Assembly: GCA_016719855.1 (NCBI GenBank)
Contig: JADJYH010000009.1
Coordinates: 166,865-230,864 of the forward strand
DNA: 64,000 nt
Direction: 5' to 3'
Source of the DNA: Saprospiraceae bacterium
GTDB lineage: Bacteria > Bacteroidota > Bacteroidia > Chitinophagales > Saprospiraceae
Every line of letters begins with the position of its first letter. The stretch's first letter is position 1. Under the pieces are notes generated by a model. That model saw only the letters and a program-made list of their open reading frames with translations, had not been told where the DNA came from and made no database searches. The position numbers were made by a program, and so were the translations under genes. Shown here one piece after another: positions 11,227 through 19,300 of the stretch.

Positions 11227-12376
11227 TATTGTCAGTTATAACTTTCAATATCTGCTGCACCTTCCTCGCCTTGGCCTTGGCCGCTTCGAGGGTTTCGGCG
11301 AGTACGGTGACGTGGCCCATCTTGCGGTAGGGCTTGGTTTCGGCCTTGCCGTAGAGGTGGATTTTTACGCCCTCCATCGCCACGGCCTCCTCGAATCCGG
11401 CGTACTGGACGGGGCCGCTGTGGCCGGGTTCGCCGAGGAGGTTGACCATGACGGAGGCGGTTTTCATCTTCGTGCTGCCCAGCGGCAGGTCGAGGATGCC
11501 CCGGAGGTGCTGCTCGAACTGTGAGGTGTAGCAACTGTCAATCGTGTGGTGGCCGCTGTTGTGCGGTCGGGGCGCTACTTCGTTGATTAACAGTCGGTTG
11601 TCTTTCGTCAAAAACAACTCAACGGCCAGCAGCCCGCAGATGCCGAAGGCGGAAATCGTGTCCATCGCCAGTTTTTCGGCGGCCTGCTCAGTGGCTGGGT
11701 CGAGGTCGGCGGGGCAGATGAGGAACTCCACGAGGTTGGCCACTGGGTTGAATTCCATCTCCACGGCGGGGAAGGCTTTGACCTCGCCCCGTTCGTTTCG
11801 GGCAACCACCACGGCGATTTCCACCTTGATGTCCACCAAATCCTCAACGACGGAGGCATCGGGGAGCAGGAGGGGCAGGTCGGCGGCGGATTTTATCACG
11901 GCCACGCCCTTGCCGTCGTAGCCTGCCGTGCGGGATTTTTGCACAAAAGGATACGAAAGCTGCCCGGCCTGCAAGGCCGCTTGGATGGCTTCTCCACTTT
12001 CAAACAGTCGAAAATCGGAGGTGGGCAGGTTGTTTTTCAGGTAAAATTCTTTTTGGAGTCCTTTGTCCTTGATGAGGTTGAGTTGGGCGGGGGCGGGGTG
12101 GACTTTCACGCCCTCGGCTTCGAGGCGGAGCAGGGCATCCGTGTTCACATGCTCGATTTCAATGGTGAGTACGTCCACCTGTTTGCCGAAGGCGTACACA
12201 TCGTCGTAATTATTGAAATTTCCCTCGACAAAATGCGAGCAGACGGGGCCAGTCGGAAAGCTGCGGGAGGCGTCGAGCGCCCAGGTCTCCACGTCCCAGT
12301 TGTGTGCGGCGAGGGAGAACATCTTGCCCAATTGCCCGCCGCCGAGGATTCCTACTTTTACGTTGGTGGTTTTCAT
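11219..12376 (-). CDS. purK: N5-carboxyaminoimidazole ribonucleotide synthase PurK
   Basis: PurK uses ATP and bicarbonate to carboxylate AIR to N5-CAIR, which PurE then converts. The 385-residue product starts MKTTNVKVGILGGGQLGKM with the nucleotide-binding Rossmann-like GGGQLG, then shows DKGLQKEFY, the ATP-grasp stretch FVQKSRTAGYDGKGV (about 150-165) and the metal site LLINEVAPRPHNSGHHTID (about 265-283). The ATG at 12376 is chosen over 12391, since the upstream codons contain the promoter box. The last few codons (TDNRL) lie in the inverted repeat 11169-11226. It is the first gene of the purK-purE operon. Confidence 0.96.
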   Translation of the reverse strand: MKTTNVKVGILGGGQLGKMFSLAAHNWDVETWALDASRSFPTGPVCSHFVEGNFNNYDDVYAFGKQVDVLTIEIEHVNTDALLRLEAEGVKVHPAPAQLNLIKDKGLQKEFYLKNNLPTSDFRLFESGEAIQAALQAGQLSYPFVQKSRTAGYDGKGVAVIKSAADLPLLLPDASVVEDLVDIKVEIAVVVARNERGEVKAFPAVEMEFNPVANLVEFLICPADLDPATEQAAEKLAMDTISAFGICGLLAVELFLTKDNRLLINEVAPRPHNSGHHTIDSCYTSQFEQHLRGILDLPLGSTKMKTASVMVNLLGEPGHSGPVQYAGFEEAVAMEGVKIHLYGKAETKPYRKMGHVTVLAETLEAAKAKARKVQQILKVITDNRL

Positions 12377-12380
12377 GCGG

Positions 12381-12388
12381 CAAAGGTA
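12381..12388 (-). promoter_or_regulatory. -7 box of the purK promoter (TACCTTTG)
   Basis: TACCTTTG on the minus strand ends only 4 nt before the purK ATG. Since Bacteroidota start transcription a few bases after this box, the purK message is predicted to be leaderless or nearly so. No -33 TTG is visible; that space holds poly-C (the G run on the plus strand). Confidence 0.55.
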
Positions 12389-12411
12389 CACTTTGGGGGG
12401 GGATTTGGGTT

Positions 12412-12427
12412 GGGGGGGGGGGGGGGG
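12412..12427. repeat. Run of 16 G upstream of purK
   Basis: Sixteen consecutive G (C on the purK strand) lie 36-51 bp upstream of the purK start, in a longer G-rich stretch (12393-12450). The run sits where the -33 region of the purK promoter belongs, so slippage would alter promoter spacing. Run length in this assembly cannot be trusted. Confidence 0.6.
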
Positions 12428-12538
12428 TTGGGGTGGTTGACTGGGATTGGGGCTAGGTTGGCTTGCTCGTTTGGGATTTTTATCTTCCTGGATGTATTGT
12501 TCAGTTTTTTGGCTAAAACCTCATGCTTGTTGTATAGG

Positions 12539-12797
12539 TCAGTATAAATCGTCTAACGAACGCTCCATTGCCTTGATTAACCATGTTTTTGATTCATAAA
12601 GAGAGCCTCTCGCATAAAAGCAGAAATTACGGTTTTCACCATAGAAATAACGCCCATAACCGTTCGCGAGTTGGTGGCCTCTGTTTGTATCTGTAAAAAG
12701 CATCCCATTTTGACACAATCTCATGAACCATTTTTGCTAGTTCCATTGCGAGCTTCCAGACCTCAAGGTCTTCATATCCCTTCCGTGTGTTTTCCAT
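12539..12797 (-). pseudogene. Four-helix-bundle protein (23S rRNA IVS type), internally deleted
   Basis: The N-terminal frame from the ATG at 12797 reads MENTRKGYEDLEVWKLAME and continues AKMVHEIVSK. Another frame gives ANGYGRYFYGENRNFCFYARG and LYESKTWLIKAMERS. Both match the four-helix-bundle family first seen in intervening sequences of 23S rRNA genes, whose members have about 120 residues with an intact middle (an ...AEGYGR... helix). Only about 85 codons are present and the halves are in different frames, so about 35 codons are missing from the centre. No 23S rRNA surrounds it, and its function is unknown. Confidence 0.7.
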
Positions 12798-12894
12798 AGT
12801 CTATGCTTTTGTAAAAATATTCCAGTTCCCTCCAACAATCACACACCAATTCCCACCCCCAATTCAACCAATTCCCCCAATTCAACCAATCCCT

Positions 12895-14440
12895 TCACAT
12901 CCACTCCCGCTCATCCGTTTCCACTTTGTACAGCACAAAATCCTGCACCGCCGCCGCCTTGGGCACGGGGATATACGGTATCCGAACCGCCCCTGCCGCC
13001 GTGTGGAACGTCAATTGGGCGAGGCCGGTCTCCTTGCTGAAAAAGCCCCGGCGGGCGCTCACGGACTGCACTTTGTGCCATTGGAGCAGCACGGATTTGC
13101 GTTGCAAAACGCCCCACTCCGCCCGCAGTCCCTGCTCGCTCACCTGCCAGCGCCAGGTGCGTTGGTGCCGATGGGCGAGCCACCAAGCCACCAACAGCCA
13201 AGCGAGCCAGACGAGCGACCAACTGCCCAGCCACGACTTCGTGATTTGCACCAAAATGAAGGCGGGCAACGGGCCGAGCTTGAGGAAGCGCAGCCAAATA
13301 TTGAAGGGCGCTATGCCGTGGGGTTCCCAAGCTAGGTCTTTTTCTTCGGGAAAATAGGCCGCCTGCACTGCCGACAATTGCGGCTCGTAGCAGCCGGGCA
13401 GTCCGACCGAAAGTTTGCCCGTCACCTGTACGCTGGCGGCTTGCGGCATCATCACTTTGTTCATTTTGAACAGGCGCATGAGCGGGCTGCTGCTCCACTG
13501 CACGTACTGGATTTTGGTCAACACCGCCGACACTTCCTGCCGGGTGAAGAGGCCGCTCACGATTTTGAAGCCCCGCTCGGTGCGCCAAAAACGCAGGTCA
13601 AAGTACTGCAGCACCGTGCGGCCCAACGTGCCAAAAGAACGAGATGAACAACAAAAATGGCACTCCCACCAGTAACCATGAAAGCAAGTCCGAACCGTCC
13701 GTGGTGCCGAGCCACCAGGTCATTCTTTTCTCAAAATCGAGGCCCAGTGCCTGTTCCACATCGTCGGCGAAGCTGATCACGAACGCCATCAGGATGCCCG
13801 CCGTGCGCAGGTGGTTTTGGCTGGCACCAATTTTTACGAGGTCGAGGGGACGGAGGCGGAAGATTTCGGATTGGGGATTGCGGATTTCGGAGTGGGGCAG
13901 TGCCTCAGCACCATTGCTTTCCCATTCATCGCCTGCCAAGTTAGACTGCCAACTGCCAACTGTCGAACTGCCAACTTCTTTCTGCCGCCTACCAACCACG
14001 TCCCGCAACAACTCGGCGTCCGGTTTGCTGATGGCATGGAGGCTGAATTCCTTGCCCGCCGAGCCTGCCGTGTCTATGTCCACGGCCACGACGTTGAAAA
14101 GCTGGTGGACGACGTTTTGGCGGAAATTGACGGTCTGAACGCGGTCGAGCGGCACGTTGATTTTGGATTTGCGGAGCACGCCTTTTTCGAGCACTAGTTC
14201 ACCGTCTTTTATGTAAAAATAGAGGTTGAAATAATTGAGCAGCGACATGGCTGCGGTGAAAATGGCCAGCCCGATGAAGATGAACGTGTAGGTGTCGAAA
14301 TTGCTTTTTTTGTTGAAAACGAACACCAGTATCACCACCCAAAGTTGCCGCACCAGCATCTTGAGCACCCCGCCAAGGATGAAGATAATGGCCGCCGATG
14401 ACTGCCGGGTGGGCTGGGAGAATGGGTGGGATTCGGTCAT
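12895..14440 (-). CDS. YdbT-like membrane protein with bacterial PH domains, one frameshift and an in-frame repeat insertion
   Basis: This reconstructed protein of about 515 residues is an integral membrane protein with repeated bPH2 domains. Hydrophobic segments at about 20-60 are followed by FYIKDGELVLEKGVLRKSKINVPLDRVQTVNFRQ, the hallmark start of a bPH2 domain. The same theme recurs as FKIVSGLFTRQEVSAVLTKIQYVQW and AEWGVLQRKSVLLQWHKVQSV. YdbT and its partner YdbS are a conserved pair of unknown role at the membrane; here the partner lies at 15191-15724. The frame changes at about 13622. About 40 residues after the first PH domain (VGSSTVGSWQS through SEIRNPQSEI) are absent from the expected pattern and are encoded by repeat DNA at 13860-13978. 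Confidence 0.82.
13860..13978. repeat. Two short dispersed repeats inside the ydbT-like gene
   Basis: The stretch has two parts. At 13860-13898 GGATT.CGGATT.GGGATT motifs repeat, and at 13945-13978 CAACTGCCAACTGTCGAACT motifs repeat. The 18-mer AGTTGGCAGTTCGACAGT (minus strand, 13959-13976) occurs identically at 45342-45359 inside hsdM. The insertion leaves the host frame open. Confidence 0.7.
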
Positions 14441-14452
14441 TTCTAGGATATA

Positions 14453-14875
14453 CTATAAGTGCTGTACGATTTCTAAAAATTCACCAATCGAAACCACGTT
14501 GAACTTAGGGAAAGGCAAGGACTTTAATATCCTAAAATCCCTATCATTTGTGACTAAATAGTGGGCATTGGCGGCAAAAGCGCAGTCGGCAAACTTGTTG
14601 TCGTCGAGGTCGTGGTAAATCAAGCGCAATTGAAAGTAGGTGTCCACTTTGTACACGTTTTGCAAAAGCATCAAGGCGCCGATATTGGTTTCAGCCGTTT
14701 CCCGGTCAAAAATTTGGGTGATTTTTTCCTCATACTCCAAGAGGATATCGTTGGTAAGGTAAAGGTCATATTTGCCATCAAATAACTGCTGCAAGATGGC
14801 GCGGTAGGGAGAGCGCCTCGAAACTGAACTGAGAACGATGTTGGTGTCCAGTACTACGCGGATTAAGCTACTCAT
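14453..14875 (-). CDS. PIN-domain toxin (VapC-like, putative PIN-family TA toxin)
   Basis: This 140-residue PIN-domain protein is expected to be a metal-dependent ribonuclease. The acidic residues of the site are visible: VVLDTNIVLSS (first Asp, about residue 9), LLEYEEKI (Glu, mid-protein), LDDNKFADCAFAA and VTNDRDF (C-terminal aspartates). It belongs to the 'PIN family toxin-antitoxin' group, in which the toxin follows a small antitoxin gene. The start overlaps the antitoxin end by 8 bp, indicating translational coupling. The ATG at 14875 is preferred, with 14881 possible. The gene ends 12 bp before the ydbT-like start, so the cassette sits inside what is normally a ydbS-ydbT pair. Confidence 0.85.
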   Translation of the reverse strand: MSSLIRVVLDTNIVLSSVSRRSPYRAILQQLFDGKYDLYLTNDILLEYEEKITQIFDRETAETNIGALMLLQNVYKVDTYFQLRLIYHDLDDNKFADCAFAANAHYLVTNDRDFRILKSLPFPKFNVVSIGEFLEIVQHL

Positions 14876-15080
14876 CGCCACTTATCCATTTTTTTAAGGT
14901 TTCTTCCGAATAACCTTTTTCGTCCCAGATTTTGTCGGCCCTATCGCTTGCTTTTTCGAAAAGGTATTTGGCAATCATCCGCTTGATGTCGGGAAGGTAT
15001 TCGTCAGGCACTCCTACGGAATACAGCTTTAACAGCTCGACTTGGATGTTTGAAAGCGGCGGTTGAATTGTAGTTTGCAT
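14868..15080 (-). CDS. Antitoxin partner of the PIN toxin
   Basis: This 70-residue acidic protein (MQTTIQPPLSNIQVELLKLY start, ending KKWISGDE) has a short amphipathic N-terminal region of the AbrB/Phd-like kind found before PIN toxins, followed by YLPDIKRMIAKYLFEKASDRADKIWDEKGY. It overlaps the toxin gene by 8 bp. It should bind and silence the toxin and repress the shared promoter; this is inferred from position and family. An alternative ATG lies at 15089. Confidence 0.75.
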   Translation of the reverse strand: MQTTIQPPLSNIQVELLKLYSVGVPDEYLPDIKRMIAKYLFEKASDRADKIWDEKGYSEETLKKWISGDE

Positions 15081-15096
15081 GGTCATCAATTTTTTA

Positions 15097-15104
15097 CAAA
15101 GTTA
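15097..15104 (-). promoter_or_regulatory. -7 box of the toxin-antitoxin promoter (TAACTTTG)
   Basis: A TAnnTTTG box lies 16 nt before the antitoxin start at 15080 (7 nt before the alternative at 15089). It shows the cassette has its own promoter and does not depend on the ydbS-like gene upstream. Confidence 0.5.
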
Positions 15105-15190
15105 GTGCTTTTTTCATGGTTGGTTTTTTCGCTCATCCATAAAAAGCGCCTTGCCGTTCAATCTGAAATCCCTGCCTACCGTCAGGCAGG

Positions 15191-15724
15191 TCAAATCAAT
15201 TCCCCCTCCTTCCCAACTCCCCCAATCTTCCCTGTGATAAATTCCTTAATCCGCTGAGCCTCCGCCATCGTCAGCCCCTCGATGCTGAGGTCGCTGCCAC
15301 TGCCACCTGCGGTATAAACCTTGAGCGTGGCCAGCCCGAAGGCGCTTTCCACCGGGCCCCGGCTGATCTCGCAGTGCTGCATCCGGTTGAAGGGGATGGC
15401 CGTGAGGGTGCGCCACCAGACGCCGTGCTTGTGCAGGATGTCGTGCTCCCGAAGGGCATAGCCTTCGGCGGCAAACCGCTTCATGGCCACCTTCATTCCC
15501 AGCATGAAAAGCACTGCCCAAACCGCCAGCACCATCCAACTGAGCCAGGGCATCTTGAAAGGATTTACGAAGTAAAATGCAAGCCAGCCCAGCAGCAAAA
15601 AGGCGAAAAGTATGCTGGTCGCAATGACCTCCACCGTGCGGTAGGACGGGGAAAGCCGCTGAAAATCAACAGCTTCGGCATGTGGCAAATCGGTCACGGC
15701 CACTTGTGCGTTTTCAAAAATCAT
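15191..15724 (-). CDS. YdbS-like membrane protein with a bacterial PH domain
   Basis: The 177-residue protein has two hydrophobic helices (about 35-57 and 63-85) and one bPH2 domain: ALREHDILHKHGVWWRTLTAIPFNRMQHCEI, then GLATLKVYTAGGSGSDLSIEGL. It matches YdbS, the short partner of YdbT. In most genomes the two genes are adjacent. Here 101 bp plus the toxin-antitoxin cassette lie between them. The C-terminal codons (KIGGVGKEGELI) lie next to a CCTGCC..GGCAGG palindrome at 15174-15193. Confidence 0.85.
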   Translation of the reverse strand: MIFENAQVAVTDLPHAEAVDFQRLSPSYRTVEVIATSILFAFLLLGWLAFYFVNPFKMPWLSWMVLAVWAVLFMLGMKVAMKRFAAEGYALREHDILHKHGVWWRTLTAIPFNRMQHCEISRGPVESAFGLATLKVYTAGGSGSDLSIEGLTMAEAQRIKEFITGKIGGVGKEGELI

Positions 15725-15732
15725 TTTATTGT

Positions 15733-15806
15733 ATTGCTGTATTGTTGGATTGTTAAATTGTTGTCGTTACAAGGGTAACAATTCAACAATGTAACAATCC
15801 AGCAAT
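15733..15806. terminator. Imperfect 30-bp-arm inverted repeat after the lipoprotein gene
   Basis: Arms 15733-15762 and 15777-15806 pair with four mismatches around a 14-nt loop. Both arms consist of ATTGTT/AACAAT-type steps. The repeat begins 1 bp after the stop of the 15808 gene and runs up to the start of the ydbS-like gene. A terminator role is inferred from the position; it also looks like a dispersed repeat. Confidence 0.45.
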
Positions 15807-15807
15807 T

Positions 15808-16110
15808 TTAAGCTTTCCTCTTCGATTTATTGCCCGCCAAGATGCCCCATCCGCCAGAGCCTAACAGGAAGCCGAAGTCGTACCAGCCGCCGCTGTTGTT
15901 CACGGCATAGATGGCCACGTTGTCATCAAACAGGCTACCGATGAAGCTGATGGGCGTGATGAAGCCGTGCAGCAGCCCGAACAGGAAGCCGTACTGCTCG
16001 CCTTTGAGGCATTCCTGCACGGGTTCGACGTCGGCGCAGGAGGCGAAGGCGAACATGAGCAGTGCCAGGGCACTGAAAATCAACAGTTTGGACGTGAGTT
16101 TGCTTTTCAT
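15808..16110 (-). CDS. Small lipoprotein-like membrane protein
   Basis: The 100-residue product starts MKSKLTSKLLIFSALAL and has a lipobox-like end, FAFASC, with the lipid-bearing cysteine at about residue 27. A hydrophobic stretch (GFLFGLLHGFITPISFIGSLF) follows, then a conserved-looking VNNSGGWYDFGFLLGSGGWG. I know this kind of protein from Bacteroidota as uncharacterised. The ATG at 16110 is chosen because it begins the signal peptide and lies 69 nt after a good promoter box; the open frame runs on to 16275 only through hairpin DNA. Confidence 0.7.
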   Translation of the reverse strand: MKSKLTSKLLIFSALALLMFAFASCADVEPVQECLKGEQYGFLFGLLHGFITPISFIGSLFDDNVAIYAVNNSGGWYDFGFLLGSGGWGILAGNKSKRKA

Positions 16111-16140
16111 GCTTGAATTTTTTAAGTGGGCGGACAATGG

Positions 16141-16186
16141 AAAAATGGGAATTGGTCGCTTCCCATTTTTCGTTTTGTCAAAGGTA
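16141..16186 (-). promoter_or_regulatory. Promoter and leader hairpin of the lipoprotein gene
   Basis: The -7 box TACCTTTG lies at 16179-16186 on the minus strand. Within the predicted leader, 16141-16151 and 16160-16170 (AAAAATGGGAA / TTCCCATTTTT) form an 11-bp hairpin. An A-rich then U-rich stem this close to the start of transcription could regulate the message or act as an early terminator. Confidence 0.5.
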
Positions 16187-16228
16187 GAAATTCTGTGGAC
16201 ATTGGGTTTCGACCGTTGGTAAGTTTTG

Positions 16229-16378
16229 GCGAAGCGATACGATTGCTCCGAGCAATCGTATCGCTTCGCACTCAAAAAAAAGTGGCAACTGCTCGAACCG
16301 AACAGTTGCCAGGATGTTCAAAAGAGAACATCCATTATCGCCTCATTTTGGCTCAGATTTGCGCCCCCCCCGGGGGGG
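16229..16378. terminator. Stack of four hairpins downstream of the giant adhesin gene
   Basis: Four perfect or near-perfect hairpins follow each other. The first is 16229-16247 with 16251-16269 (19-bp arms GCGAAGCGATACGATTGCT, loop CCG). The second is GGCAACTG..CAGTTGCC at about 16286-16312. The third is GGATGTTC..GAACATCC at about 16312-16333. The last is C8G7 at 16364-16378. They lie between the end of the adhesin gene (16382) and the promoter of the lipoprotein gene, so transcription from the long operon should stop here. Confidence 0.6.
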
Positions 16379-16381
16379 TTC

Positions 16382-19300
16382 TTACTCATCCGAAACCACA
16401 ATCTTCACCGTATGCACCTGGTTTATCGAACGCAGGTTGATGAAATAAATGCCCGGTGCCAAGCCCGTTAAATCCAGTTTCGTGGTGTAATGGTCGTCTC
16501 CTTCCAGTTCGCTTTGCTCCAATATTTGACCCAAAACATCCACCACATATAGCCTCACTTTTTTCCCGACTCAATTTAATATCGAGCGTCACCATACCTG
16601 CCGTTGGGTTTGGATACGCCAATATGTCGGTGAAAGTCAGGTAGCCCAACGAGTCCTCTCCTGGCCCGTTCAGCCTGAAATTATTGGTTATCCATATCTG
16701 CTTCGTCATGGTGTCCGTGCAGAAAAGATTGGTGGCAATTAATGTCGCCATATAAGAAGATTGCGCCACCGTATTGTCGTTCGGATAACTGAACGCCGGG
16801 TTTGGCAGGTCGCTCGTGGTGCTGTCCGGGTCTCCGAACTGCCATTCCCAACTGAGTGGCGTCGGTTGGGAAACGTCCACGAACTGAATGATGTCATCCG
16901 AATTTACTTCCACGGAATCCACGTCGAATAGGCCCGAAGCAGCCAGGAAATGCGTCTCGAAAGTACCTCCGGTACTGGCCACGCCCAGAGATCGCGACAT
17001 GGTACAGCCGTTGTCGTCCATGACGGTCACGGTGTAGGTACCTGCCGTCAATTGCGAAACATCTTCCGAAACAGCCCCATTGCTCCAGGTAAAAGTATAA
17101 GCTGGTACGCCACCTTCCACGGTGAGGTTGATATGGCCGTCATGGTCGGTTTTGCATCCTGCCCGCTGAATCTGGTAGGCTACTGAAACAAATGTAGGTT
17201 GGGTCAATTCAATATCCGAAATTAATGTACATCCATTATTGTCGGTGATGGTAGAGACATATATCCCAATAGGCAGACCAGTTATTCCAGGCGTGGTTGC
17301 CCCATTTTGCCAATTAAAAGTATAAGGTAAATTGCCGCCACTAACCATTAAATTAATGAAGCCGTCGTTGCCGCCATAACAGCTTATATTGTTTATTTCC
17401 GGTACGGACAAGATGGAATCCGGCTGCGCAATGGTAATGGTGTCCAACACCACACAACCATTGCCGTCAAGCACGTTGAGGATATAATCCCCCGCTTCCA
17501 ATTGGTCTATATCTTCGGTAAATTGCCCGCTGCTCCAGGTTATATCATATCCGCTGGGGAATATGGGCGTACCGCCGGATATGGTCAAATCAATGACTCC
17601 TGAAAAATCATTGAAACAGTCCAGGTCGGTCACGTTCGCCACCGCCGAGAGCAAATCTGGTTGCGTGATTTGGGTGGCCTCAGATGTTGTGCAGCCATTT
17701 GCGTCTGTGATCACCACACTGTAATCGCCGATGTCAAGGTCTTCCAGCAAGGAATCAACCTCGCTGTTGGTCCAAAGATAGGTGTAGGGCATCGTGCCGC
17801 CCGTTGGCTGCACCTCAGCCGTTCCGTTTGACAGCCCAAAGCAAGTGATGTTTTCAGCCGTCAAGTTGCCGAGCAGCAGGTCGGGCTGTGCCACGTAATC
17901 ATTGGTCGCCGTGGTGCATCCCAGCTCATCTGTCACGGTCAGGAAGTAGTTGCCGGAAACTAGGTTGTCAATGGTGGCAATGGCCTGGCCGTTGTCCCAA
18001 AGGAATTCATACCCCGTCGTGCCGGGCGTTCCACCGGAGGCATTTGCCGTTAGGCTGCCATTGGCCTCGCCAAAACAGGTTACGTCAACGATGGTGAAAG
18101 CGACGATTATTTCCGGGGCTTCACCAACCACCACCGAAGCCGTATTCGTGCAGCCCGTGAAGTCAGTCATGGTGACCACATAGTTGCCAGCCGCCAATCC
18201 GCCGATGTCCTGCGTGGAAGCGCCTTGCGACCAATTGGCGAAGTAGGGAAACGCCCCGCCTGTCACGCTGATGTCAATCGTGCCCTCCATGTCCCCAAAG
18301 CATTCATTTCCGGTGACGGCGTCAATGGTAATCTCAATGGCCGACGGCTCTCCGATGTTGACCGATTGTTGGTTGGTGCAGCCATGTGCATCGGTAACGA
18401 TGACGGTGTAAACACCTGCAAGCAGCCCACTGGCAACCTGGGTCGTTTGGCCGTCGCTCCACTCGTAAGCATAAGGCGCCGTACCACCGGAAGCAAAAAC
18501 ATTCGCCGTGCCAGCGCTTCCCCCGTTGCATACATTGTCCGTATTTTGGGTAAAGGACTGCAATAGCGGCGGCTGTGCCAGCACAACGCTTCCGGTGCTG
18601 GTGGCTCCGTCCTGGTCGGTCACGGTCACTTGGTAAATGCCGGGCAACAAGTTGCCGATTGTCGGTTGGGTGCTGCCATTGCTCCAAAGGATGGAATACG
18701 GCATTGCGCCGCCCGAAATCATCACATCCACACTGCCGTCGCCCGCACCGAAGCAACTGATGCCTTGGGTCGCCAAGTTGACGGCCAAAGCGCCGACCGC
18801 TGTCACCGTGATATTTTCAACCACGGAGCAACCGTTCGCATCCGTGATGCTGACGCTGTACGGGCCAATGAACAGGTTGGAAATGTCCTCCGAGTTCAGT
18901 CCATTGCTCCAGGCAAACTGGTAGGGCGGCACACCGCCAGATATGGTCAGGTCAATGGCGCCGTCGCTTGACGCAGGCGTGGTGGTTTCGGTGGTGACCA
19001 AAACGCCAACAATCGCTGGCGGCTCCGTCACTTGAAAGATGTTGTTGACAATGCAGCCCGAAGCGTCCATCACCTCCAATCCATATTGGCCAGCTGTTAA
19101 GCCCGTGATGTTTTGGGTCATGTCGCCGTTCGTCCAACTGAACGAATACGGCATGTCGCCGCCGGTCACGTTGACCGCAATGCTGCCCGTGGCAGCGCCT
19201 GCGCAAAGCACGTCAACGATGCCGTTGATGGTGACGACCGGGGCACCCGCATTGCCGACCAAGCTGGTGGCCGAAAAAACGCAACCGTTCGCATCCGTAA

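Noticed and set aside
12539..12797. Intervening sequence of a 23S rRNA gene
   Set aside because: The four-helix-bundle family is named after such insertions, but no rRNA sequence flanks this copy; free-standing members are common.
16111..16275. Start of the small lipoprotein at 16275
   Set aside because: The extension reads through the terminator hairpin of the neighbouring operon and over the promoter box; the signal peptide begins at 16110.
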